Counted from the first letter of the stretch, positions 8,474-17,887 are shown. The stretch: DNA of 64,000 nt from CAWAND01 sp963807065 (GCA_963807065.1 CAWDZQ010000004.1:620001-684000), one strand, 5' to 3'. Numbers and translations are program-made. Notes: a model not told the origin generated them from the sequence alone.

Positions 8474-9682
8474 CTAGGGCAGGAACTGGCGGTAAAACGC
8501 CTCGGCAGCAGCCATCACATGCGTGTAATCGGCCCGGTCGGCGATGATCTGCTCATTCCGGTGGGCGGCTTCCCCGCGAAGGTGCGGATTGGACAGCACA
8601 TCCGATACCGCCCGAGCCAGCCCCACGGCGTCCGCCGGGTTCACAAGCAAGCCGTTGACGCCCGGTTCGATCCACTCCCTCACCGACTCCAAGTCGCCGG
8701 CTACCGGGAAGCAGCCACAGGCCATGGCCTCCAGCAGGCTGTTGGGAGTACCGTCGTGCTCGCTGGGGGACACGGCCACCGAAGCCCGCCGAAACACGTC
8801 CGCCATCTCTCGGGCCGATAGCCGCGGCCAGAGCTTGACTTGGGATTCAATCCCAAGGCGGCGGATCCAAGATTGAGCCTGGCTGGCACCCTGCATCGAT
8901 GGGCACACGAAGACCGTCTCAGGGTGATTCTCCAGGATCAGGGGAACGGCCCTGAAGAAGGTGTCATTGCGGATGTAGGCTCTGAGCCCGCGCGGGTTGA
9001 CCACCACCTGTGCAGACATTGGAAGATCCGACAGCAAAGGGCCAGGTGCTGAGGGACGCGTATCGGACCCGCCACCCGGGTGAAAAACTTCCCGGCGCAC
9101 GCCGCCCGCTGACGGAAGCACGACCTGAAGCCGATTGCGGGCGAAACCCCACTTCCACGCCAGCCGCAGATCACGTTGGCAATCAGCGTGGAGCCCATCG
9201 GCTCGAATCATGGTCGCACGCGTCTGCCGTCCCAGGATAGGGCTGCCGGAGGCGTGCAGCGTGAAGTCGTTGCCCCAAGAGGAGATGAGTAGCGGCGGCG
9301 TGGGATCGCTGGCAGCGGCCAGGACTCCCTCGAATGGAATACGCATGGCGTGGACCAAATCAGGCTCGATATGGAGCAGCGTCTGCTTCAGGCGCCTGGC
9401 GGCAGGTCCGATCGTCAGCGGCCCGAACCAATCGCGCACGGCCGTCCTCAAGCGCACACCGATCACTCGCCGCCCCGGACCCGAAGCGGCAGCCGGGCTG
9501 TTGTCGGCCACCCGGCCCGCCCGGCTGAAAGCCACCGGCACAAAGCTGAGCGACGCCAGGCCGTCAAGCGGCCGGCAGTCGAAGGTTGACACGAGATGGA
9601 CCTCGTGGCCCGCCTCGATGAAATGCGTCATCCAGTTCCGGCTGATGGGACTCCTGCCGTCGGCCACATAGGCGAGTCGCAT
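8474..9682 (-). CDS. glycosyltransferase family 4
   Basis: 402-residue GT-B enzyme beginning MRLAYVADGRSPISRNWMTH. The C-terminal half shows NPRGLRAYIRNDTFF, ETVFVCPSMQG and SEHDGTPNSLLEAMACGCFP, the last carrying the EX7E glutamates that bind the donor sugar. The ATG at 9682 lies one base after the upstream stop; an in-frame GTG at 9694 is a less likely alternative. A 111-bp gap separates it from the downstream fusion gene, the largest gap within the operon, and I see no clear promoter or terminator in it. Donor and acceptor unknown. Confidence 0.9.
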   Translation of the reverse strand: MRLAYVADGRSPISRNWMTHFIEAGHEVHLVSTFDCRPLDGLASLSFVPVAFSRAGRVADNSPAAASGPGRRVIGVRLRTAVRDWFGPLTIGPAARRLKQTLLHIEPDLVHAMRIPFEGVLAAASDPTPPLLISSWGNDFTLHASGSPILGRQTRATMIRADGLHADCQRDLRLAWKWGFARNRLQVVLPSAGGVRREVFHPGGGSDTRPSAPGPLLSDLPMSAQVVVNPRGLRAYIRNDTFFRAVPLILENHPETVFVCPSMQGASQAQSWIRRLGIESQVKLWPRLSAREMADVFRRASVAVSPSEHDGTPNSLLEAMACGCFPVAGDLESVREWIEPGVNGLLVNPADAVGLARAVSDVLSNPHLRGEAAHRNEQIIADRADYTHVMAAAEAFYRQFLP

Positions 9683-9683
9683 C

Positions 9684-10778
9684 TCAGCCGCCACCGACCG
9701 CGTATGTGATTGCTTTCACAAATGCTTGCGCCATCGTATCCAGGTTGACTTCCTCGGAAACGATGCGGTAGGACGCAGCGCCCATGGCGGCGAGCCGCCC
9801 CCGATCACCTGCCGCCTGCTTGATGATTTCCGCCAGGTGCTGCGCATCTCCGGGTGACGTTCGCCAACCATTTTCGGGGCGAACCAGGTCGTCGGATGTT
9901 CCGTCACCTTCGCCAACAACCACAGCCAGACCGTGGGCCATAGCCTGTTGGACGGCCAGCCCGCCGGTTCCCGGCAGCACAAACAGGTCCGCATCGGAAA
10001 AGGCTTCTTCCAGCCTGGGGCCTTCGAGGTGCCCGGTAAAGTGCGCCTCAGGCAGGACGGTGGATGCCAGGGACTCGAGCGCCGCCCGCTCCGGGCCGTC
10101 CCCCACAATCGTCACGGCTGTCGTTCCGGCCATGGTGGAACAGGCCTGCAAGAGCGTGTCGATGCGTTTGCGCCTCTGCAGCCGGCCGACATACAGCACG
10201 CGCAATCGGCCCACCGACCCTGTCCTGGGCGACGCCGGTGCCCTCGGAGGCGGTCCGGCGGCGTTGAGCGCCAGGACCACCCGATCTGCGGGAACTCCGA
10301 ACCTCTGGTAGGCTCGGGTCCCACGGCTGCTATAAGCGATCATGCCATCGAAGCCGCCCAGGAAGAGCCGCCACATCGCGCTGGTCGCCCAGCCCGCCGC
10401 TTCGGCGCCCAGACCCCAGCCCAAGACGGGGATGCCGGCGGCCTTCGCCCAGGTCTGCGCCCGCCAGTTGGTCAAATAACGCGGATTGGCTTCCAGGACC
10501 AGGACATTGGGCGACAAGGACTCAAGCGATGGAATCAGGTCGGGCTGCGCCAAGAGGTAGAAGGCGCCGCCGGCGATGTGCCGGTTCTTAAGATGGAGCC
10601 AATCCGCCCGGTCCAACGCCTGCGCGGGAACGATCGCCTCCTGGGGGCGAGGCATCCCCGCCATCACCGTTAACCGGGCGCAGTCGGCCGCAAGCCGCTC
10701 AAAGAACGGCACGCGATACCTCGGGAGCACCCTCTGCTGGATGACCAAATGCCCGTTAAATCGAGGTTCGGGGATCAC
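9684..10778 (-). CDS. glycosyltransferase family 4 (divergent EX7E region)
   Basis: 364 residues starting at a GTG that overlaps the FkbM stop (GTGA). N-terminal region HLVIQQRVLPRYRVPFFERL; nucleotide-binding half has LRVLYVGRLQRRKRIDTLL and VTIVGDGPERAALESLA. Where other members have EX7E, this protein reads LPGTGGLAVQQAMAHGLAVV, lacking the first glutamate, so donor recognition or activity may differ. The rest of the GT4 fold is intact, with FVLP and the GEGDGTSDDLV loop. Part of the polysaccharide operon; substrate unknown. Confidence 0.85.
   Translation of the reverse strand: MIPEPRFNGHLVIQQRVLPRYRVPFFERLAADCARLTVMAGMPRPQEAIVPAQALDRADWLHLKNRHIAGGAFYLLAQPDLIPSLESLSPNVLVLEANPRYLTNWRAQTWAKAAGIPVLGWGLGAEAAGWATSAMWRLFLGGFDGMIAYSSRGTRAYQRFGVPADRVVLALNAAGPPPRAPASPRTGSVGRLRVLYVGRLQRRKRIDTLLQACSTMAGTTAVTIVGDGPERAALESLASTVLPEAHFTGHLEGPRLEEAFSDADLFVLPGTGGLAVQQAMAHGLAVVVGEGDGTSDDLVRPENGWRTSPGDAQHLAEIIKQAAGDRGRLAAMGAASYRIVSEEVNLDTMAQAFVKAITYAVGGG
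9703..9722. promoter_or_regulatory. TGTGA-N6-TCACA palindrome at the 3' end of a glycosyltransferase gene
   Basis: TATGTGA / TCACAAA with spacer TTGCTT, within the last codons of the upstream glycosyltransferase (AFVKAITYA) and about 20 bp before the next gene's start. Same motif family as the intergenic copies. Confidence 0.3.
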
Positions 10779-11650
10779 TCGCGGTCCCCATCCTGCCGGG
10801 GAGGGACGGCCAGGATGTAGGCCTTCCACCCCAACTCGCCGGGCTCGTCCACCTGCGGCAGTCCCTTCGACAACTCGCGAACCGTGTAGTCGTGTCTCAT
10901 CAACTGCTCCCACACGCTCGACGCAGCTTCCGGGCCGTGGAGTTCGATCAACAAGGTCGGGCGGCGCTCAGACAAAAGTCTATCGGCCCCTTTCAGCACC
11001 ATCCCCTCGCCGCCCTCGACATCGATCTTGACGACGGATGGCGCGGGATGCCCTTGCGGATAAACGTAATCGTCCAAACTCACGACCGGGACAGTGATTT
11101 GGTCGCTGTAGACTTCGGCTCGCCCTGCCGATCCGCCCAGCTTGCCCATTCCCCCCGACCGGTGCACCAGGAAGGCCGCCTGCCCGCTCGCATCGCCCAC
11201 CGCCACCGATTCCACCCGTACTCGCCGGCCGCTATCATTCAAAGCAAGGTTGGCGTTCAGCCGGTCGACGTTCGCCGGCAGGGCCTCGAAAGCCACCACC
11301 TGTCCATCGGGACCCACTCTCTCTGCCAGGGTCAGGCTGATCAGACCGACGTTGGCCCCCACATCGAAGGCCACGCTGGCTTCCGCTGTGACCGCCTGGA
11401 GAATCGCCAGCATCTCGGGCTCGTAGTTGCCCAGCCAAAGGTCTTTTTCTTCCTGCAGATCGAGCAAGAGCCGGATGCCTTTCATCGGGCCGGCGGCCAC
11501 GGTGACTTCAGTCAAACCCTCCGGCGCCGCCTGGTTGAGCGCACCGCGCAGCCCTCTCGTGAGTGGCCCCAAACGGTAGAGCCTCCTTCTCAGGCTTAGG
11601 GGAAGCACATCGGCCAACCAGGCCGCCAAGCGGAGCACGAGTCTTCTCAT
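10775..11650 (-). CDS. FkbM-family SAM-dependent methyltransferase
   Basis: 291 residues. FkbM enzymes transfer a methyl group from S-adenosylmethionine to a hydroxyl; in glycan operons they usually O-methylate a sugar. The SAM motif I is VAFDVGANVGLISLTLAE, followed by acidic VVAFEALPANVDRL and the family motif VVKIDVEGGEGMVLKGA. The N-terminus has a hydrophobic stretch (LVLRLAAWLADVLPLSL) that could associate with the membrane. It lies between two GT4 genes and overlaps the downstream one by 4 bp, so methylation of the repeat unit is the likely job. Confidence 0.9.
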   Translation of the reverse strand: MRRLVLRLAAWLADVLPLSLRRRLYRLGPLTRGLRGALNQAAPEGLTEVTVAAGPMKGIRLLLDLQEEKDLWLGNYEPEMLAILQAVTAEASVAFDVGANVGLISLTLAERVGPDGQVVAFEALPANVDRLNANLALNDSGRRVRVESVAVGDASGQAAFLVHRSGGMGKLGGSAGRAEVYSDQITVPVVSLDDYVYPQGHPAPSVVKIDVEGGEGMVLKGADRLLSERRPTLLIELHGPEAASSVWEQLMRHDYTVRELSKGLPQVDEPGELGWKAYILAVPPRQDGDRE

Positions 11651-11657
11651 GCCAGGC

Positions 11658-12686
11658 CTAAGCCCAACCCAAAGCCGTCACATACCCCTCAACCATCCGC
11701 TCCAGCCCAAACGCCTGTTCCGCCCGCCTGCGTGCCCCTTTTCGGAAGCGCTCCGGCTCGGCGAGCACGCCCAGGGCCGCTTCCACCAGGGCTCCGGCAT
11801 CAGGCGGCTCAACCTGCCAAGGATTGCTCCCATAGGCTGCCAATCGTCCAGCGTCTCCGACCACCATCTCGGGAAGTGCCCCCGTGTCATACGAGACCAC
11901 GGGCAGACCGCATGCCATGGCTTCAATTACGGTGTTGGGGCAAGCCGGGTGCAGGTCGGCTGCGAATAACAAGTGCGCCGAGCGATCGAGCGCGGGGATC
12001 GCCTCTGGCGCCACTTCTCCCAACCAGCGGACGTCCACGCCGTCCCTTGGCGGCGGGATGACGTCGGGCTTGGCCATGCCGGCAATCACCAGCTCGACCG
12101 GTTTTTGGGCCTTGCGGCTCAGTCCGGATGCCAAGTTGAGCGCCCACTCCAGGCCCACCTCGTATCCGCCTGCCAAGCGGCCTTCGATCACGGCCAGCCG
12201 GATCCTGTCCGTCGGAGGGGCCGGGTCGACAACCGGAGTGTAGACGTCAAGCGGCACACCGTTGTAAACCACCCACGCTGGATTGCGATTGGGACCCGCC
12301 GCCCGCTCCCACCAGGCTTGAGAGAAGTAGCTTTGGTAGACCTGGCCATCGCTGAATTGATGGCGGATCAACCGCAGGTTGAGATTATTGAGCTCTGCCC
12401 GCAGAAAATGGAGTGCACCCGTCCGCCGTCGACGATGGATCCAGTTCATCCCGTCCAGCCTCTGGATGACAGGCAGGCCGCGCGCCCTGAGCCGGCGCAG
12501 CCGCCGCAGCTGGCGGGTGCCGCCGTTGACAAGGACGGCGTCTATCCTCCTGTCGGTCCCATCGAAGGTGACCTCGATCCCTCGCAGCCCGAGGCCGAGG
12601 CCCAGGCGGCTTTGGAAGGCCGCCGGGCCGGCGTGCCCAGGCACGTTGGGGATCAGGCACAGGCGGTGAGAAATTGGCCTATCCAA
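11658..12686 (-). CDS. glycosyltransferase family 4
   Basis: 342-residue GT-B enzyme. The acceptor half begins MDRPISHRLCLIPNVPGHAG and includes LPVIQRLDGMNWIHR. The donor half includes VVYNGVPLDVYTP, VDVRWLGEVAPEAIPALDRS and HPACPNTVIEAMACGLPVVS, the EX7E motif. It starts 28 bp after the wecB stop and is followed by FkbM after 7 bp, so it is co-transcribed. Resembles bacterial glycosyltransferases that act on lipid-linked oligosaccharides; sugar specificity cannot be read from the sequence. Confidence 0.88.
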   Translation of the reverse strand: MDRPISHRLCLIPNVPGHAGPAAFQSRLGLGLGLRGIEVTFDGTDRRIDAVLVNGGTRQLRRLRRLRARGLPVIQRLDGMNWIHRRRRTGALHFLRAELNNLNLRLIRHQFSDGQVYQSYFSQAWWERAAGPNRNPAWVVYNGVPLDVYTPVVDPAPPTDRIRLAVIEGRLAGGYEVGLEWALNLASGLSRKAQKPVELVIAGMAKPDVIPPPRDGVDVRWLGEVAPEAIPALDRSAHLLFAADLHPACPNTVIEAMACGLPVVSYDTGALPEMVVGDAGRLAAYGSNPWQVEPPDAGALVEAALGVLAEPERFRKGARRRAEQAFGLERMVEGYVTALGWA

Positions 12687-12713
12687 GGGACATCCTCAGG
12701 GGCGTTCCTTGCC

Positions 12714-13854
12714 TCAGCCCGAATCAGGAGACGTGCCGGCGGCCATCAGTGCCGCCACGATCCGCTCGGCTGCGTGGCCGTCACCGAACAGGTCGGATCT
12801 GTGGGCCATGGCGGCATGCTCGTCCGGATCACTCAACACGCGGCGGGCCTCACGCAGGATGGAATCGGGCTCCGTCCCAGCCAGGCGTGCATTGCCAGAC
12901 TCGATCGCTTCCGGACGCTCGGTCGTATCCCGCATGACCAACACAGGCACGCCCAAAGCGGTGCCTTCTTCCTGGATCCCGCCCGAGTCGGTCAGGATCA
13001 GCTCCGCCCGCCACATCAGGTGCACCATCGGCTGATAGTCGAGCGGGGGAATCAAGCTCAAATTGGGCAGGCCTCCCAGAATGCGATGGGCCGGTTCCTG
13101 CACCCTGGGATTCAGATGCACCGGATACACCAGATGGACGTCATCCTGGTACTCCTCGGCCAACTCACGCAGCATGGTGAAAATCAACTCCATCGGCCGA
13201 CCGAGAACTCTCGCGCCGATGTGCCGTCACCACCACCCAACGGCGATCGCTGGGCAACTTGGCCAGCGGCCCCGAAGCCAGGTCGTAGGGTTGGTCGACG
13301 ATCATCCGCAGCGCATCGATGACCGGGTTGCCGGTGACCACGATTTTGGACGGCGGCACACCTTCTCGGAGCAGGTTCTCCTGAGCATGGGGCGTGGGCG
13401 CAAAATGTAGATCGGCCACCACGCCTGCTACCCGGCGATTAATCTCCTCCGGGAAGGGATGCCATTTATCCCCCGTTCGGAGACCGGCTTCGACGTGGCC
13501 GACACGGATACGGTGGTAGAAAGCCAGCAGGGACGCGGCCATGACGGTGGTCGTGTCGCCTTGGACAAGCACCCAGTCCGGCGACTCGTCGCTTAAGACC
13601 GGGTCAAGCCCGCTGAAGACGGCCGCTGTCAGGTCCGACAGGCTCTGGCCCGGCCGCATCAGATCCAGATCAAGATGAGGCACAATATCAAAAAGGGCCA
13701 GCACCTGATCCAGCATCTCGCGATGCTGCGCCGTCACGCACACCCTGCTCGTCACCCCGGGACTGTCCGACAGGGCTTTGACCACCGGAGCCATCTTGAC
13801 GGCCTCGGGGCGTGTGCCGAAGATCGACAACACCTTCAGCGGTGCGTCAGGCAT
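12714..13854 (-). pseudogene. wecB: UDP-N-acetylglucosamine 2-epimerase (non-hydrolysing), frameshifted
   Basis: Interconverts UDP-GlcNAc and UDP-ManNAc, supplying the neighbouring dehydrogenase. The first part has IFGTRPEAVKMAPVV, VQGDTTTVMAASL, GHVEAGLRTGDKWHPFPEEI and VTAHRRE. The second part, in another frame, runs MELIFTMLRELAEEY through LTDSGGIQEEGTALGVPVLV. Together they give a normal-length enzyme. The break is one surplus base near 13205: removing it turns HRRESSRSADG into HRRESFGRPMEL, exactly the family motif. All catalytic segments are otherwise intact, so this is either a sequencing indel or very recent inactivation. ATG 13854 overlaps the end of wecC by 8 bp. Confidence 0.9.
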
Positions 13855-15131
13855 GACCACCGACACCCAGGATGTGCAGGTCCCACCCAGCACCTCGCCA
13901 GGTTTTGCGATCCCAAACCCCGCGGGTGTCGACAGCCTTGCGGCCTGTTACCCATGTGGCCACCTCGGCCGGATTAAGCTCAAGAAACTCCCGGTGGTCC
14001 ACCAGCAACACCGCGGCGTCTGCGCCTATGAGACAATCCCGCGCCGAGTTCGGCCACTCGTGCGCCGCGCACCGAGGCCTTCGGCGCGGCTGGGTCATAG
14101 GTGGATACTGCGGCCCCCTCGGCCACCAGTTGACGGACCACATCCACCGCCGGGCTCTCCCGCAGGTCATCCACATCGGCTTTGTAGGCCAGGCCCAGGG
14201 CTGCAACTCGCTTATCGGCCAAGTTGCCGCCAAGGGCGCGCCGGATCAAATCGACGGCGAATGTTGGCTGCTCGTCATTGACCGTGCGGGCGGCTTGGAT
14301 CAGGGGCGTGAGCTCGGGTGCGGATTCGACCAGGAACCAAGGGTCGATGCTTATGCAGTGGCCGCCGACGCCGGGGCCCGGCCGCAGGATTTCGACGCGG
14401 GGGTGCCGGCTGGCAAAGTCGATGGCCTGCCACACATCGACATGAAGATGATCGGCCAGCCTGGCGAACTCATTGGCCACAGCAATGTTGACATCCCGGT
14501 AGGTGTTTTCCATCAGCTTCACCAGCTCGGCGGTGGTGGAATCCGTCAGCAGGATTTCGCCGCGCACAAACAATCGATAGAGATCTCGGCCCGCCTCCGA
14601 TGACGCCTGGTTGACGCCCCCGATCACCCGCGGGTTCTCCACCAACTCGCGCAGGATCTTGCCCGGCAGCACCCTCTCCGGTGTGTAGGCCAGAAAGAAG
14701 TCCTCGCCCGGAGACAACCCGGACTCGGACAACAGCGGCATCAACAGGTCAACCGTCGTGCGGGGGGGACAGGTCGACTCGAGCACCACCAGGTTTCCCG
14801 GCCGAAGGTTTGGAACAATCGATCGGGCCGCCTGCTTGACGTATTGAAGATCGGCCCGCTTGTCGGGCAGGATCGGCGTGGGCACGGCAATGATGAAGGC
14901 GTCGGCTGGCCCCGGGTGATCGGCGATCTCCAAACGGCCGGAAGCCAGGGCGGCCTGCACCAGCGTGCGGAGGCCCGGCTCCTGAATGTGAGTCTGTCCA
15001 GCCCGCAGGGCTTCGATCACCCGCTGGTTGACGTCCACGCCGATGACGTTTATCCCCTGCGTGGCGAAAGTGCTGGCGGTGGGCAAGCCGATGTAGCCGA
15101 GGCCAAGAACGCAGATGGTCTTGAAATTCAA
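13847..15131 (-). pseudogene. wecC: UDP-N-acetyl-D-mannosamine dehydrogenase, frameshifted near the C-terminus
   Basis: NAD-dependent four-electron oxidation of UDP-ManNAc to UDP-ManNAcA. N-terminal Rossmann motif ICVLGLGYIGLPTASTFA; catalytic segment GPGVGGHCISIDPWFLVES with the active cysteine; C-terminal UDP-binding segment AALGLAYKADVDDLRESPAV. The frame breaks after RGARVAELGA; the true C-terminus (CLIGADAAVLLVDHREFLEL to GVGGHA) is in the next frame. One surplus G in the run at 14038-14040 explains it. A TTG start at 15131 is chosen because AGGAGG lies 6 nt upstream; no ATG fits. First gene of the operon. Confidence 0.88.
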
Positions 15132-15223
15132 AGTTCGCCTCCTGGGTTCAGGTGGACTATTATCCCACAATCCCTCCTCTGGCCACTTGCACGGCCTGGT
15201 GTTCGAAGGCCGCCGGCATGGGG

Positions 15224-15252
15224 TTGACCTTTTCGGAGGGGATTGCTACGCT
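15224..15252 (+). promoter_or_regulatory. sigma70-like promoter for the membrane/EEP gene
   Basis: TTGACC (15224-15229), 17-nt spacer, TACGCT (15247-15252). The expected start near 15259 gives a short leader carrying GAAGGAG before ATG 15283. It lies in the divergent region shared with wecC. Confidence 0.45.
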
Positions 15253-15282
15253 CTCACGACCCGTGGAAGTGAAGGAGCTGTG

Positions 15283-17229
15283 ATGAACATCGCGTTGCGC
15301 GGTTTTGTCGATCGCCGAGTGCTCTTGGGCTACCTCCTGCCCTCCCTGGTCGTCACCGCCGGTCTCCAGACCCTTAGGATCTTCTTCCCCAGCTTGGCCT
15401 GGTACCTCAAGGACACGGTGGGGCTCCCTTCCACGTCGCTGGCCGTCTACGCTTTGATCACTTTCATGGTGGGGTTCTTGGCGGCCGTCATCTGGCGGTT
15501 GCTCGGCCCTCGACGTTCGTTGTGGGTGACGGCTGGCGGCGTGGCGCTCGTCAGGCTAGCGGAGCAGTTGGTCGTGAGCCCCCCCGTCGAACTTTGGCTC
15601 AGCCTGGCGGGTACGGCTCTGTTCGCCCTGTTCCTTCCGGTCTGGTTCGGCCACTTGCGCGCTCAGCGTGGCCTGGAGGCCGGCCCGCGGTGGGCTTTCG
15701 GCCTGTGGCTCGGCCTCAGTCTTGACACAGCCATCAAGGGAGCCAACGGGACTCTCGACCTGAACTGGTCCCCGGGGGTGTGGGCGACCGGGGCAACGAT
15801 CCTGCTGGTGCTCCTCATCTTTTGGGGATTGCGCCGGGAGCCGTTTTCGGCCGGCCGGCCGGTCTCGGAAAACGGCTGGAAGGATGCCCTGGCCCTTTTC
15901 GGCTTGGGCCCGTTTCTCCTGATTCAAGCCTTGATCTTCCAGAATCTGGGTTGGACGGCCGAGGTGGCGGGCCTGCAAGCCCAGCTGGCATTCTTGATGG
16001 TGATGATCGGGAACCTTTTGGGCATCTTGGGCGCCATTTGGGGGTTTTCCCGACCATACACATTTCGCTACCTCTTGGCTTTCGTGGTGCTCGCCTACCT
16101 GGGCATCGCCATTTCCTCGGCGGGTCAGCCGGGACCGGCTTTCCTGGCCATCCTGGGCAGCGGCCAATTCCTGATGGGTTGGGCATGGTCGGTAATCGCC
16201 AGCCTGAACAGCAGCGGCGACCGGCCGGGGCTAATCCCCACCACGGTAAGCCTGGGCGTGGGCATGGTGTTGTTCGTGCTGCTGGCTTTTGTCTACTACG
16301 CGTCGATGGACATCAGCCTGGGCATCGCGCGCGAGTCCGTCCCCCCTGCGGCCGGCATCTTGTTCGGCTTGGCCGTCGTGTGGGGCATAAGCCAGGTGCA
16401 GCGACAGGGCCGCACCCCGTGGGTCGACCGCACGGCTTTGACTTGCGGGCTGGCCCTTTTGGTCTTTCCCCTGGCCAGTATGATTGCCCTGGGCGCGGCG
16501 CCGGCCACGCACGCGCCGGCCGGGTCCCCCCTCACCGTCATGACCTACAACATCCATTCCGCCTACAGCGCCGCAGGCCGCCAGGATCCGGAGGAAATTG
16601 CCCAGGCGATCGAAGCCAGCGGGGCGGATATCGTCAGCTTGAATGAGGTGTCGCGTGGTTGGCTAATCGACGGCTCGACTGATCTTGTCTTCTGGCTTTC
16701 TCGCCGCCTCGACATGCCGATTCTTTTCAAGGGAACCGCCGACCCCGTCTGGGGCAACGCCATCCTGACCCGCGACCCGGTGCTTCAATCCGGCTCCGGC
16801 TCGCTGCCACTGAGCCATACCCTGATTGCCCGGGGCTATCTTTGGGCCCGCGTCGACGTGGGCAGCTCTGAGCCGCTGCTGGTGATCGCCACCCATCTGC
16901 ACCAGATCGAGGCCGACCACGACGTGCGCCTGCTCCAGGTGCCGGTGCTGGTCGATTTCTGGAATCAGCGGCCGTACAGCCTGGTGATGGGCGACATGAA
17001 CGCCCAACCGGGAGACGCCGAGATGGCCCTCTATTCACAGGCCGGCCTGGTGGACAGTTGGGGACAGGCGGGACAGGGTGACGGGTTGACCTTCTCGTCG
17101 ACCGATCCCTACGAGCGCATCGATTGGATCTGGCACACGCCCGACATCCGAACCACCTCGGCCGATGTGCCGGCCACGACCGCCTCGGACCACAAACCGG
17201 TCGTGGCCGCGCTGGAGATCGGCCCCTAG
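15283..17229 (+). CDS. polytopic membrane protein with C-terminal endonuclease/exonuclease/phosphatase (EEP) domain
   Basis: 648 residues. About the first 400 are a chain of hydrophobic helices (LLGYLLPSLVVTAGLQTL onward, roughly 10-12 segments). The last 235 residues form an EEP metal-dependent phosphodiesterase: TVMTYNIHSAY, ADIVSLNEVSRG (catalytic Glu), LLVIATHLHQ, SLVMGDMNAQPGD and a terminal TTASDHKPVVAAL with the catalytic Asp-His. The substrate could be a phospholipid, phosphoinositide-like lipid or nucleic acid; membrane attachment favours a lipid or cell-surface phosphodiester. The order (helices then EEP) recalls eukaryotic Cwh43, without evidence of common function. ATG 15283 is preceded by GAAGGAG. 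Confidence 0.85.
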   Translation: MNIALRGFVDRRVLLGYLLPSLVVTAGLQTLRIFFPSLAWYLKDTVGLPSTSLAVYALITFMVGFLAAVIWRLLGPRRSLWVTAGGVALVRLAEQLVVSPPVELWLSLAGTALFALFLPVWFGHLRAQRGLEAGPRWAFGLWLGLSLDTAIKGANGTLDLNWSPGVWATGATILLVLLIFWGLRREPFSAGRPVSENGWKDALALFGLGPFLLIQALIFQNLGWTAEVAGLQAQLAFLMVMIGNLLGILGAIWGFSRPYTFRYLLAFVVLAYLGIAISSAGQPGPAFLAILGSGQFLMGWAWSVIASLNSSGDRPGLIPTTVSLGVGMVLFVLLAFVYYASMDISLGIARESVPPAAGILFGLAVVWGISQVQRQGRTPWVDRTALTCGLALLVFPLASMIALGAAPATHAPAGSPLTVMTYNIHSAYSAAGRQDPEEIAQAIEASGADIVSLNEVSRGWLIDGSTDLVFWLSRRLDMPILFKGTADPVWGNAILTRDPVLQSGSGSLPLSHTLIARGYLWARVDVGSSEPLLVIATHLHQIEADHDVRLLQVPVLVDFWNQRPYSLVMGDMNAQPGDAEMALYSQAGLVDSWGQAGQGDGLTFSSTDPYERIDWIWHTPDIRTTSADVPATTASDHKPVVAALEIGP

Positions 17230-17299
17230 CCGGAGAAGCTTGGGTCAAGATTTGAACCCCAGACACCACGCGGGCGGCCGACGGGAGGAGAGGTTAACC

Positions 17300-17773
17300 A
17301 TGAGACTTGCGGTGGGTTCAGATGACGCCACCGATCTGACCAAGGTGGTCATCGCCGACCTCCGACGGCGCGGCCACGACCTTGTTCTTTATGGACCCCT
17401 GGCGGATGAGCCTTCCTCTTGGCCGCAAGTGGCACGCGCCGTGGCTGAGGCCGTGGCCGAAGGCCGTGCCGACGAAGGGGTCCTCTTTTGTTGGACGGGC
17501 ACCGGCGTCTGCCTGGCCGCCAACAAGGTCCCTGGGATCCGCGCCGCCCTCTGCGCCGACGCCGAAACGGCGCACGCCGCTCGCTTGTGGAACCACGCCA
17601 ATGTGCTGTGCCTATCGCTTCGAGCGACATCGCAGCCCGTGGCGCGAGAGATTCTGGAGAGATGGTTTGGAACCGCCTATCAGCCGAACCCCGAGGACGA
17701 TGCCTGCCTTGCCTCCGTCGATGCCCTCGACCGAACCTACCGGAGCCAGCCGCCGCGCCAAACGGACCCCTAA
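17300..17773 (+). CDS. RpiB/LacA/LacB-family sugar-phosphate isomerase
   Basis: 157-residue RpiB-fold protein, a family that interconverts ribose 5-phosphate and ribulose 5-phosphate or other aldose/ketose phosphates. N-terminus MRLAVGSDDATDLTKVVIAD; core VLFCWTGTGVCLAANKVPGI followed by RAALC and LWNHANVLCLS. In E. coli RpiB the catalytic cysteine sits in CGTG; here the segment reads C-W-T-G-T-G, so the cysteine is displaced by one residue and the substrate may differ. Strong Shine-Dalgarno GGGAGGAGAGG precedes ATG 17300. Follows the EEP gene by 70 bp. Confidence 0.82.
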   Translation: MRLAVGSDDATDLTKVVIADLRRRGHDLVLYGPLADEPSSWPQVARAVAEAVAEGRADEGVLFCWTGTGVCLAANKVPGIRAALCADAETAHAARLWNHANVLCLSLRATSQPVAREILERWFGTAYQPNPEDDACLASVDALDRTYRSQPPRQTDP

Positions 17774-17778
17774 GACCG

Positions 17779-17798
17779 TTTGTGTATATTTTCACAAA
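17779..17798. promoter_or_regulatory. Rex/CRP-like palindrome upstream of the SerA-like gene
   Basis: TTTGTGT / TCACAAA separated by ATATTT; only one arm base departs from perfect symmetry. It lies between rpiB-like and serA-like genes, with its centre about 55 bp upstream of a TACAAT -10 element, a position compatible with activation from upstream. Confidence 0.5.
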
Positions 17799-17842
17799 GC
17801 GCCGGGAGCGGGCAGCGTCTGCCCAGCCTGGTCCGGACAAGG

Positions 17843-17848
17843 TACAAT
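17843..17848 (+). promoter_or_regulatory. -10 element of the SerA-like gene
   Basis: TACAAT about 40 nt before ATG 17888. No good -35 hexamer at 16-18 nt spacing, which would suit an activator-dependent promoter using the palindrome at 17779-17798. Confidence 0.4.
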
Positions 17849-17887
17849 AGCCGCCCGAGTGTCCATTTCAGGAGAGACGCACCAGCC

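Noticed and set aside
13203..13212. Programmed +1 frameshifting in wecB
   Set aside because: No stop codon at the shift site, no slippery CTT-TGA context and no downstream stimulatory structure; an indel is simpler.
11973..13322. 449-codon plus-strand frame opposite glycosyltransferase and wecB
   Set aside because: Shadow frame: the minus strand has clear GT4 and epimerase motifs over the same bases.
17236..17262. GGGGTTCAAATC on the minus strand, like a tRNA T-arm
   Set aside because: The five bases after the loop cannot pair with those before it, and no acceptor stem or anticodon arm can be drawn.
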